The position numbers and the translations under genes were made by a program. 64,000 nt of DNA from contig CALRQT020000008.1 of assembly GCA_943370385.1 (NCBI GenBank), forward strand, positions 62,001 to 126,000. The letters run 5' to 3'. The DNA comes from BAIKAL-G1 sp943370385. GTDB taxonomy: Bacteria; Cyanobacteriota; Cyanobacteriia; PCC-6307; Cyanobiaceae. Shown here piece after piece: positions 26,074-33,087 of this stretch (positions within the stretch are counted from its first letter, which is position 1; each line of letters begins with the position of its first letter). The notes under the pieces were generated by a model, which worked only from the letters and a program-made list of their open reading frames with translations, had not been told where the DNA came from and did no database searches.

Positions 26074-27225
26074 ATGCAGGACAAGCTCACCTTGATGATC
26101 CCCGGCCCCACACCGGTGCCGGAAACCGTCCTGCTGGCGATGAGCCGTCACCCGATCGGCCACCGCAGCGCCGATTTCCAGAAGATCGTCAAACGCACCA
26201 CCGCCCAACTCAAGTGGCTGCATCAGACCAGCGGCGATGTGCTGGCCCTCACCGGCAGCGGCACGGCGGCGATGGAGGCGGGCATCATCAACGTGCTCAG
26301 CAAGGGCGACCGGGTGCTCTGCGGCGACAACGGCAAGTTTGGTGAGCGCTGGGTAAAGGTGGCTAAGGCCTATGGCCTGGACGTGCAGGTGATCAAGGCG
26401 GACTGGGGCCAGCCGCTAGATCCAGAAGCCTTCCGCGCTGCCCTGGAAGCCGACACAGGCAAGGCGATCCGAGCCGTGATCCTCACCCACTCGGAAACCT
26501 CCACCGGCGTGATCAACGACCTCGAGGCGATCGCCGGCCACGTGCGCGCCCATGGCACGGCCCTCACCATCGCCGACTGCGTCACCAGCCTGGGCGCCAC
26601 CGATGTGCCCATGGACAAGTGGGGCCTGGACGTGGTGGGCTCCGGCTCCCAGAAGGGTTACATGATGCCGCCGGGCCTGGCCTTTGTGGCCATGAGCGAT
26701 CGGGCCTGGACCGCCTACGAGCGCTCCGACCTGCCGAAGTTCTATTTGGACCTGGGCAAATACCGCAAATCGGCCGCCGCTGACAGCAACCCCTTCACCC
26801 CGGCGATCAACCTCTACTTCGCCCTGGAGGCCTCGCTCGAGATCATGCAGGCCGAAGGCCTGGAGGCGATCTTCGCCCGCCACGACCGACATCGCCGCGC
26901 CACCCAGGCGGCCATGAAGGCCATCGGCCTGCCCCTCTATGCCGCTGAGGGCCATGGCAGCCCGGCGATCACGGCCGTGGCCCCCGAGGGCATCGATGCC
27001 GAAGCCCTGCGCAAGAAGGTGAAGGATCGCTTCGACATCCTGCTGGCCGGCGGCCAGGACCACCTCAAGGGCAAGGTGTTCCGCATCGGCCACCTGGGCT
27101 TCGTCTGCGACCGGGACGTGATCACCGCCGTGGCGGCGATTGAGGCCACCCTGCAGGAACTCGGCCTGGCCAAGGCCGCCATCGGTTCCGGAGTGGGGGC
27201 CGCAGCGCTCGAGCTGGCCCGCTGA
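26074..27225 (+). CDS. Class V aminotransferase (serine/alanine-glyoxylate type)
   Basis: This 383-residue PLP enzyme fits the alanine-glyoxylate/serine-glyoxylate aminotransferase family, which in cyanobacteria works in photorespiratory glyoxylate disposal. Start ATG at 26074 places MIPGPTPVPETVLLAMS at the N-terminus. The longer frame adds 24 unrelated residues. The PLP lysine is K194 (GSGSQKGYMMPPG), with THSETSTGV and FRIGHLGFV also typical. Older annotations call this family the soluble hydrogenase 42-kDa subunit. That name is misleading. A GC-rich hairpin follows the stop. Confidence 0.88.
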   Translation: MQDKLTLMIPGPTPVPETVLLAMSRHPIGHRSADFQKIVKRTTAQLKWLHQTSGDVLALTGSGTAAMEAGIINVLSKGDRVLCGDNGKFGERWVKVAKAYGLDVQVIKADWGQPLDPEAFRAALEADTGKAIRAVILTHSETSTGVINDLEAIAGHVRAHGTALTIADCVTSLGATDVPMDKWGLDVVGSGSQKGYMMPPGLAFVAMSDRAWTAYERSDLPKFYLDLGKYRKSAAADSNPFTPAINLYFALEASLEIMQAEGLEAIFARHDRHRRATQAAMKAIGLPLYAAEGHGSPAITAVAPEGIDAEALRKKVKDRFDILLAGGQDHLKGKVFRIGHLGFVCDRDVITAVAAIEATLQELGLAKAAIGSGVGAAALELAR

Positions 27226-27240
27226 GGTCGGTCGCCGGGC

Positions 27241-27258
27241 CCGGGGCCAACCCCCCGG
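27241..27258 (+). terminator. GC-rich hairpin after the aminotransferase gene
   Basis: CCGGGG (27241-27246) pairs with CCCCGG (27253-27258) across a six-base loop, 15 bases after the stop codon. There is no U-run, so it is only a possible terminator. Confidence 0.4.
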
Positions 27259-27360
27259 ACCCGGCCCAAGCTCCAGATCCCCGGTCCCAAGCCCGCCCCA
27301 TCCCCCAGGGCGGCGCAACCGGGGCAAGGGCGCAAGCCATGACTGCTAATGTTGATTTGC

Positions 27361-27432
27361 GCGGGTGTAATTCAGTGGTAGAATGTCAGCTTCCCAAGCT
27401 GAACGTCGCCGGTTCGAATCCGGTCACCCGCT
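27361..27432 (+). tRNA. trnG-CCC: tRNA-Gly(CCC)
   Basis: The sequence folds as a full cloverleaf. The acceptor arms are GCGGGTG/CACCCGC, the D-arm region is ATTCAGTGGTAGAAT, the anticodon arm is TCAGC-TTCCCAA-GCTGA with anticodon CCC, and the T-arm is GCCGG-TTCGAAT-CCGGT with a discriminator T. The 3' CCA is not encoded. An inverted-repeat structure starts six bases after it. Confidence 0.95.
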
Positions 27433-27437
27433 TCGAG

Positions 27438-27571
27438 AGCTCAGTTGGGACTAGGGCTTAAGTCTGACCTTTCAGACCCAAACCCAAGCGTTGAAATCCC
27501 AGATTTGGCGAATATTGGCGAATAGTTACCAAGTCGCCCATGGAACGATCGGCCTAGTCCTAACCAGAGCT
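27438..27571. repeat. Imperfect 18/19-bp inverted repeat enclosing a small hairpin, after tRNA-Gly
   Basis: The left arm 27438-27455 and the reverse complement of the right arm 27553-27571 share AGCTC, then a TT-[G/A]GGACTAGG core with one gap and three mismatches. Inside lie a hairpin GTCTGA-CCTT-TCAGAC (27462-27477) and a 10-bp tandem duplication TTGGCGAATA (27505-27524). The element could be a structured RNA with a long closing stem or a degenerate miniature transposable element. No protein frame fits. Confidence 0.55.
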
Positions 27572-27585
27572 GACCAGGGGCCCCT

Positions 27586-27792
27586 TCAGCCGCGGGGCTT
27601 GATCAGCTGCAGCACCTGGGGACCGAGACTGCCAGCACGCCGCTCACAATCGAGGGCCCGCAGGATCAAGCGGGCGGCCGCTTCAACGTCACCCTGCACC
27701 GCTGCGGCTTCAGCAGCGGCCTCATGAACGGAAGCCTGGCCAATCAGGATCTTTTTCTGATCACCGCCAACGGCCGGTAGGACTGATTGCAT
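27586..27792 (-). CDS. Small hypothetical protein, helical
   Basis: A 68-residue frame starts at ATG 27792 and is nearly all helix-forming (VHEAAAEAAAVQGDVEAAAR, ALDCERRAGSLGPQVLQLIK). A TTG start 15 bases upstream is possible. The alanine-rich helices and the clean C-terminus LIKPRG look like a real small protein rather than a shadow, as no other gene covers this DNA. Function unknown. Confidence 0.55.
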   Translation of the reverse strand: MQSVLPAVGGDQKKILIGQASVHEAAAEAAAVQGDVEAAARLILRALDCERRAGSLGPQVLQLIKPRG

Positions 27793-28033
27793 GTCTGGCC
27801 GGAACAAAACTGATACCTTGATAGAAATATACCGCCAGGCGAAACATTTTGCCTAGGGAAGCTGGAAACCTTGATCAGGCCACCAAGATCAAGCCATCTT
27901 GGAGACCCAGTCGAACCACTCTCTAGGTGATCCAAGCTGATGATCCGGGCGCGCATAGCCAAGCCGGTTGCCTGATCAAACAGCCCTTGGACAAGGGTGG
28001 ATCAAGCGTGGGGGTGCTCGCCCGGTTTAGGGG

Positions 28034-28300
28034 TCAGGTGCCCGGTTCTTCGCGGTTGCCACCCAGCTCGGCGATCTGGGCCCGGAGTTGGTCCGAGCGT
28101 TGCTCGTCCCCCCGGGTGATGGCAACCGCCAGGGCGAATTCCAGCTTTTCCAGTTGGTGGCCCCCTTCCTCCAGGGCCTGACAGGCGGGTGTTCCGGGCC
28201 CGACCTTGTTACCAAGGCGCCCGTTACTGGCCTGGCTGGAAACGGGCGATTGTCCAGCGCACTGGCTGTTGAAGGATGCCATCGTTGCCTTTCTTCCCAT
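28034..28300 (-). CDS. Small hypothetical protein with coiled-coil C-terminus
   Basis: An 88-residue frame starts at ATG 28300 (or ATG 28282). The N-terminal half is Ser/Gln-rich and poorly structured. The C-terminal half is a charged helix (GGHQLEKLEFALAVAITRGD, SDQLRAQIAELGGN) ending EEPGT. The pattern resembles small proteins I recall from marine Synechococcus, without known function. It lies 21 bp downstream of the gene at 28322 and may share its transcript. Confidence 0.55.
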   Translation of the reverse strand: MGRKATMASFNSQCAGQSPVSSQASNGRLGNKVGPGTPACQALEEGGHQLEKLEFALAVAITRGDEQRSDQLRAQIAELGGNREEPGT

Positions 28301-28321
28301 TGTGGCATCGATGGCCAGCCC

Positions 28322-28753
28322 TTAGCCAGCCGCAAAGGTGAGGGTCTCCTCGCTGGCCAGCCCGGCTTCCACCCCTAGGGCATCGCCTTCTCGAGCCTCC
28401 AGCTCCGCCAGCCCATCCCAGTCCAGCTCAGGATCTAGGTTTTCCTGGCCTGGATCTGCAGCATCGACTGGGGCGATCGGTAGCTCGCTGATCGGCAGCG
28501 AGCTATGGGGCAGCTCCGTGTCCGCCAACAAGCTGCGGCAATCGGCCAACAGCTGGTCGACCGAATCCAGGCACGCCAGCTCGGCCGGATCAACCTCGGG
28601 AGCAGTCCTGACCTGGGCCTGGAGGCTGGCGCCCTGCACCTCTAGGGCCCCGAGCCGTTGCTCAAGACTCACCAGGCGCTTGGACAGGGCTGCCACGGTC
28701 TGGGCCAGGTCTTCAGCGGTGCGGCTGATCCGGAAGGACACGGATTCGGACAC
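28322..28753 (-). CDS. Hypothetical protein with coiled coil
   Basis: The GTG at 28753 gives 143 residues. A TTG at 28807 would add 18. The N-terminal part forms a heptad-like helix (AEDLAQTVAALSKRLVSLEQ), followed by an acidic, proline-rich tail (DPELDWDGLAELEAREGD). The protein is strongly acidic. A cytoplasmic scaffold or adaptor is possible, but I cannot assign a family. It is divergent from the AbrB-like gene. Confidence 0.6.
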   Translation of the reverse strand: MSESVSFRISRTAEDLAQTVAALSKRLVSLEQRLGALEVQGASLQAQVRTAPEVDPAELACLDSVDQLLADCRSLLADTELPHSSLPISELPIAPVDAADPGQENLDPELDWDGLAELEAREGDALGVEAGLASEETLTFAAG

Positions 28754-28848
28754 GGTCGAATGGCGAACAGGTGGGCCGATGACACCACAGAAATGGCCAT
28801 CGCTCAAGTGATCTCCCAGACTGCCTTCACCCCCAGGATCCGCCCCGC

Positions 28849-29370
28849 ATGCACGGCCCCATCACCCTGCTGCTCTATCTAGTGGCGGGCCTGGGCGGCG
28901 GTTTGTTGGCCATCCGCACCGGCATTCCCGCCGCCCCCCTGGCCGGAGCCCTGCTGGGGGCCGGGTTGGTGAGCATGAGCGGAAAACTGGAGGCGGCCCA
29001 ATGGCCCCAGGGCACCCGCACGGTCTTGGAAATCGCCATTGGCACGGTGATCGGCACCAGCCTCACCAGCACGGCCTTGGCCGAATTACGCCAGTTATGG
29101 CGTCCCGCCATCCTGATCACCGTGACCCTGGTGATGACAGGGCTAGTGGTGGGGCTGTGGTGCAGCCGCCTGCTGGGCATTGATCCGATCGTGGCCCTGC
29201 TGGGCGCCGCCCCAGGAGGGATCAGCGGCATGAGCCTGGTGGGCGCCGAATTTGGCGTGGGGGCGGCCGTGGCGGCTTTGCATGCGGTGCGCCTAATCAC
29301 GGTGCTGCTGGTGTTGCCCCTGGTGGTGCGGCTGGTGCTCTCCCTGGGTCAGGCCCCACCGGCCAACTGA
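28849..29370 (+). CDS. AbrB-family (Gneg_AbrB_dup) membrane protein, single-domain form
   Basis: A 173-residue protein with about five membrane segments has the duplication signature of the PF05145 family: LLAIRTGIPAAPLAGALLGA, LEIAIGTVIGTSLTS, LLGAAPGGISGMSLVGAE and LHAVRLITVLLVLPL. Typical members are about 350 residues with two copies of the unit; this one has one copy and so may dimerise. The family is often called AbrB or ammonia monooxygenase regulator-like, but its transport role is not established. Confidence 0.75.
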   Translation: MHGPITLLLYLVAGLGGGLLAIRTGIPAAPLAGALLGAGLVSMSGKLEAAQWPQGTRTVLEIAIGTVIGTSLTSTALAELRQLWRPAILITVTLVMTGLVVGLWCSRLLGIDPIVALLGAAPGGISGMSLVGAEFGVGAAVAALHAVRLITVLLVLPLVVRLVLSLGQAPPAN

Positions 29371-29479
29371 AGGCAGCTTCGCCACCCCCAGGCCAGCCGC
29401 CCTGAAAACTGGCGAACCTGGACAGACGCCAGGCGATCGATACGGTGATCGAACTCCCCCCAGCGCCGGACTCAGACCC

Positions 29480-29935
29480 ATGGCGATCCACCCCCTTGCC
29501 TGCGCCCGCCAGCCCCGGCGCCCCGGCCAGTGCTGGCGCCAGGCCCTGCTGCTCCCCGCTCTGGCCATCGGCCTGCTGGATCCAAGCCAGCTCCTGGTCC
29601 GCCCTGCCCAGGCCGCCGCTGGCGACACCCCAGGGGGCAAGGGCGCCCAGGTGTACTGCTACATGCGCGCTAGCGGCAACAGCCACGAGGTCAGCTGGAT
29701 CGCCGCCTATGCCTTGATCAAACGTCAAAGCGCCAGCCTGTTTAAAACCTCGCCAGAACATGCCTCCGTGATGATCACCGAAGCGGTGGTTCAGAACCCC
29801 ACAAGTTTCCCGGAATGCGGCAAATACCTCGGCAGCCTCTATGAAAAGCAAGCGGCCGCCGAAGCCGCTGCCGCCGCCACCAGCCAACCCAGCAACAGCA
29901 GCAGCGGAGTCAACCGCAGCGATCGACCCAACTAG
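29480..29935 (+). CDS. Hypothetical exported protein (DUF6554-like)
   Basis: A 151-residue protein has a long N-terminal signal region (WRQALLLPALAIGLLDPSQ) with a likely cleavage after PAQAAA. The mature part has VYCYMRASGNSHEVSWIAAY, ALIKRQSASLFKTSPEHASV, MITEAVVQNPTSFPEC and GKYLGSLYEKQ, a conserved block I recall from picocyanobacterial proteins of unknown function. The C-terminal tail is Ala/Ser-rich. Two cysteines (CYMR and PECG) could form a disulfide in the periplasm. Confidence 0.72.
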   Translation: MAIHPLACARQPRRPGQCWRQALLLPALAIGLLDPSQLLVRPAQAAAGDTPGGKGAQVYCYMRASGNSHEVSWIAAYALIKRQSASLFKTSPEHASVMITEAVVQNPTSFPECGKYLGSLYEKQAAAEAAAAATSQPSNSSSGVNRSDRPN

Positions 29936-30012
29936 TCCCGGGCGGGGCCCGTCGCCACCTCGAGGCCGGGCGGTTCCGCTGGTGGTGCGGGCTGGCCTGG
30001 TCATGGGGGCTG

Positions 30013-30393
30013 GTGGCAACCCTGGGAACGGCCTGCGGCCCCGCACCAACGCCCCAGGCCCGGATTCCCGATCCCGGCGATTGTCTCAACGCCGTGGCGA
30101 TCGACCAGCTGGAGGGGGCCATCGCCCGCTGTGATGCGGTGGTGGCGGCCCACCCCCGCGATCCCCGACCCGTCAACGACAGGGCCCTCCTGCTGAGCCT
30201 GGCCCATCGCCAGGGGGCGGCCTGCCAGGACACGGCCAAGGCCGCCGCCCTGATGGCCCGGGGGGGCCCAGGGGAATCGGTGGATCCCACCATGGCCATG
30301 GAAATCCGGGGCCGCGCCGCCAGTTGCCGCGGCCTGCTGGCCAACCCTGCTGCCGCCCGTCCCCCGTTCACCAATCCGCGAGAAGGGCCTTGA
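30013..30393 (+). CDS. Hypothetical lipoprotein-like helical repeat protein
   Basis: This 126-residue frame starts with GTG. The first residues (ATLGTACG) look like the end of a lipoprotein signal, and the same frame stays open upstream with a hydrophobic tract (FRWWCGLAWSWG). No standard start codon is seen there, so the true start may be missed. The rest is TPR-like (LEGAIARCDAVVAAHPRDPR, NDRALLLSLAHRQGA) with paired cysteines. The 3' end overlaps the convergent helicase gene by 26 bases. Confidence 0.55.
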   Translation: MATLGTACGPAPTPQARIPDPGDCLNAVAIDQLEGAIARCDAVVAAHPRDPRPVNDRALLLSLAHRQGAACQDTAKAAALMARGGPGESVDPTMAMEIRGRAASCRGLLANPAAARPPFTNPREGP

Positions 30394-31942
30394 CCATGGC
30401 CGGAAAACCCTGACGCCGCAGCTGCAGCGGCCGGCGCTGCAGCAACAGGGCAATCCGTTCCGCCTTACTGGCAATCAGCGCATCGACCAGCTGGTCGGCC
30501 ACCCCCAATTGCAGCCAATGGCTGGTGAGGCTGCCCTCCATGCCGATGCGGTGGCAGCGGTCCTCAGCCTGCTCGGTATCGCCGGGGGTCCAGGGGCGCT
30601 CCAGCAGCACCACGTGGCGGGCCCGCTGCAGGCTGAAACCCAGGCCGCCGGCCCCGTAGGTGGCAATCAACAGGCGCGAGGCACCCGCCTGAAAGGCATC
30701 CACGGCACTCTGACGCTGGTGTGGCGGGACCTGTCCGGTGAGCAGCTGGCCGCCGAGCCGGTCCTGCAGCAACTGGGCAGAAGCCACAAAACTGCAGAAC
30801 AACACCACCGATTCCCCCTGGGCCAGCAGCTGGCCCACCAGGGCCGCCGCCGCTGGCAGTTTGTAGTCGGCGCCGATCTGGCGCAGGGCCGTGAACACGG
30901 CTAGGGCCTCGGCATCGCGCCTCACCTCGCCGAGGGCCACCCGACGGCGATAGTCCTCCACCTTGCGCTGCAGCCGGTGTTGGAAGCCGCGGCCAGCGGC
31001 GTCATCCAGCTCGACCGGCACCATCCGCCGCTCCTTGGCCGGCAGATCCAGGCAATCCTGCTTGCGGCGATGCAAGAGCAGGGGCCGGGTCAGGCGCTGC
31101 AGCTCCTCGAGCTGGCTAGCGCCCTGGGCCTGCCAATGGCGCACACCGCCCCGCTCCAGCCAGTGGCCGTGGCAATAACGCTCCTCAAAGGCCCGTTGGT
31201 CCCGGGCGATCGGATGGCCGATCGCGGCCAGGAGGGGAAACAGCTGGGCCGGCCGGCCATTTTTCATCGGCGTGCCCGTCAGCAACCAGGCCGCCCGCAG
31301 GCGCGGGTGGCGGGCCAGGCGCAGGAAGGCCTGGGTGCGGGCAGCCGACACGTTTTGGGCGTAGTGGGCCTCATCGGCAATCAAGACCGTGCCCGCCGGG
31401 GGCAGGCCCCGGGGCAGCTTCGCCCAGCTGTGCAGCTCCAGGTCCAGCTCCAAGCTGGCGGCCTCCCGGCGCCAATGGCCGTGGAGCCCAGCCGGGGCCA
31501 GCACCACCACCCGGCAATCGGCGCAGCGCACCATCGCCCGGGCCGCCACCAGCGCCGTAAGCGTCTTGCCCAGGCCCATGGGATCGGCCAGTAGGGCGCC
31601 GCGGCGGGCCAGCAGCCAGCGCACCGCCGCCCGTTGGTGGGAAAAGAGGCGCCGCTGATCCGCCAGGGGCTCGCCTGGGGCAGCGGCTGCTACGAGCTGG
31701 CGGTGGGGCGGCAGGGGCGGCAGGGGCTGGTCCAGCCAGGCCAGCCACTGGAGCAGCTCCGGCTCCAGGTGAAAACGCCGGCCCAAGCCAGCGTTGAGGG
31801 CACCGCCGGCCTCCAGGGGAAACTCCCAGCAGCGGCGGCGCGAAAACCAGTGGCCCTGGGGTCGGATGGCCCGCAGTTGGGCCTGTGTGACGGCATCGAA
31901 TGGGGTGACCACCTCGATCGTGCCGGCGGCACCAAGCCGCAT
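30368..31942 (-). CDS. SNF2-family DNA helicase/translocase
   Basis: This 524-residue ATP-dependent translocase has all SF2 motifs: the P-loop in DPMGLGKTLTA, DEAH (LIADEAHYAQN), LTGTPMKNGRP, and in the C-terminal helicase domain VLFCSFVASA and EDRCHRIGM. An N-terminal segment of about 75 residues (TPFDAVTQAQLRAIRPQGHW, WEFPLEAGG) resembles the HARP-like wedge of SMARCAL1-type fork-remodelling proteins. An upstream GTG (32011) would add 23 residues. It is divergent from the HNH pseudogene. DNA repair or fork remodelling is inferred. Confidence 0.85.
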   Translation of the reverse strand: MRLGAAGTIEVVTPFDAVTQAQLRAIRPQGHWFSRRRCWEFPLEAGGALNAGLGRRFHLEPELLQWLAWLDQPLPPLPPHRQLVAAAAPGEPLADQRRLFSHQRAAVRWLLARRGALLADPMGLGKTLTALVAARAMVRCADCRVVVLAPAGLHGHWRREAASLELDLELHSWAKLPRGLPPAGTVLIADEAHYAQNVSAARTQAFLRLARHPRLRAAWLLTGTPMKNGRPAQLFPLLAAIGHPIARDQRAFEERYCHGHWLERGGVRHWQAQGASQLEELQRLTRPLLLHRRKQDCLDLPAKERRMVPVELDDAAGRGFQHRLQRKVEDYRRRVALGEVRRDAEALAVFTALRQIGADYKLPAAAALVGQLLAQGESVVLFCSFVASAQLLQDRLGGQLLTGQVPPHQRQSAVDAFQAGASRLLIATYGAGGLGFSLQRARHVVLLERPWTPGDTEQAEDRCHRIGMEGSLTSHWLQLGVADQLVDALIASKAERIALLLQRRPLQLRRQGFPAMVKALLADW

Positions 31943-32185
31943 CAGGCACCGGGACGGGTCAGCCAAGGGTGGTCGGCCGACAGCTTGGAACCCCAGGGCA
32001 GGGGGGATCACCCCATCGGACCAAGGGGCGCTGGGTCAAACAGGGGGCCCCAGGGGAATGCCTCCAGGCCAGCTCCAAACCTGACAAACAAAATGAAATC
32101 TTAAGCAACTTCGCCCCAGTCCGCCAGGGCAAGCAGGCCAGAACAGGAGCCCTTGCCAAAGGGGCAAATGGCAGTCTTCGACACA

Positions 32186-32213
32186 TTGACATCTGGGCCG
32201 ATCGGGCGAGAAT
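32186..32213 (+). promoter_or_regulatory. Possible sigma-70 promoter of the HNH gene
   Basis: A perfect -35 TTGACA (32186-32191) is followed after 16 bases by GAGAAT (32208-32213), four of six matching the -10 consensus. The HNH start codon lies 21 bases beyond. The spacing is slightly short, and activity is unproven. Confidence 0.4.
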
Positions 32214-32234
32214 TGCGCCAACCGAGACGATCGG

Positions 32235-32666
32235 ATGCACGCCAGGGATGCGGTTTTCCTTGAAGATTTGTGCCCGAAACTTCGCGTTAGACATTGGAGG
32301 CAATCTCTCCACAAACACACGGATCAATCCTGAATTTACTGCGGCAAACAATCCGAATCGATCGACCATATTTTGCCCCGCAGCCGTGGCGGCCTAAGTG
32401 TCACTGAAAACTGTGTGCCAGCCTGCCTGTCCTGCAATGGCCTCAAAAGCGATACCGACGTGTTCGAGTGGTACCGCCGCCAACGCTTCTATGACCCTCG
32501 GCGGGCCATGGCGATTCGGGCCTGGCTTGACGGAGATCTAAAGCTGGCCCTGCGCCTACTGCAATGGGCCAATCCAGGCGTGACGGCAAAAACCGAGCCC
32601 GCTGCCACCAAGCACAACCATCCAAAGCCAAGCACAGGTCCCGGCTGGACCCTACAAGCTGCCTGA
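32235..32666 (+). pseudogene. HNH endonuclease gene with in-frame UGA at the first zinc-ligand position
   Basis: From ATG 32235 the frame encodes 32 residues (ARDAVFLEDLCPKLRVRHW and so on), then TGA at 32331-32333, then IYCGKQSESIDHILPRSRGG, CVPACLSCNGLKSD and a tail to a stop at 32664. The HNH family normally has C-x-x-C-G before the D-H motif. Here TGA stands exactly where the first Cys of C-I-Y-C should be. The His, the second Cys pair (C-L-S-C) and the conserved tail (VFEWYRRQRFYDPRRAM) are intact. The gene therefore looks recently inactivated by a single substitution (TGT or TGC to TGA). Downstream re-initiation at TTG 32373 would lack both first cysteines. Confidence 0.8.
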
Positions 32667-33087
32667 GGCCTACACCCTGCTTCAAGATCGATCCATCGCC
32701 TGCCTACGGAAAGGCAGCTTGATCATCCCGACGCTTACCTGATCACCAGGTGAGCATTTCTCTCATAACGGTTATTTTTAAGGGAACCATTGCTCCATCG
32801 GTTAGGCAGGAGAACTGAAACCCTAAGGGGACATTGCCAAGGCTGGGCGGACTGGGCCGCCAGCCGGTTCCACGACCAGGTCCAGGTCCAAGTCAGCCCC
32901 TAATCAAGGGCTTCGCAGCAGCACCTGCCGCGGGGCATGGCGCCCACGGCAGCGGCCAAGCCCTAGGGCAACTGCCAAGTCCTTTGCGAGCAAAAGGCGC
33001 CATCGGAGCTGCCTTGCTACGGATTTGAGCCATACTTGCCGCAAGTCCCATGGCCCTTGCCGGATCATGGCCATCAATTAAACATCA
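32667..33087. other. 421-bp gap between the HNH pseudogene and the antiporter
   Basis: No convincing gene is seen. The stretch holds a hairpin CTGCCT-ACGGAA-AGGCAG (32700-32717), a short inverted repeat ACCTG-ATCAC-CAGGT (32737-32751) and an AT-rich patch near 32760-32785 that might serve as a promoter region. A 64-residue frame at 32834 is compositionally unremarkable and is left out. Confidence 0.5.

Noticed and set aside
32331..32333. Selenocysteine insertion at the UGA of the HNH gene
   Set aside because: Cyanobacteria generally lack the Sec machinery, no bacterial SECIS hairpin is obvious after the UGA, and HNH zinc ligands are not known as Sec. A nonsense mutation is simpler.
32834..33028. 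A 64-residue frame in the gap before the antiporter
   Set aside because: Proline/Gly-rich composition, no motif and no supporting ribosome site.
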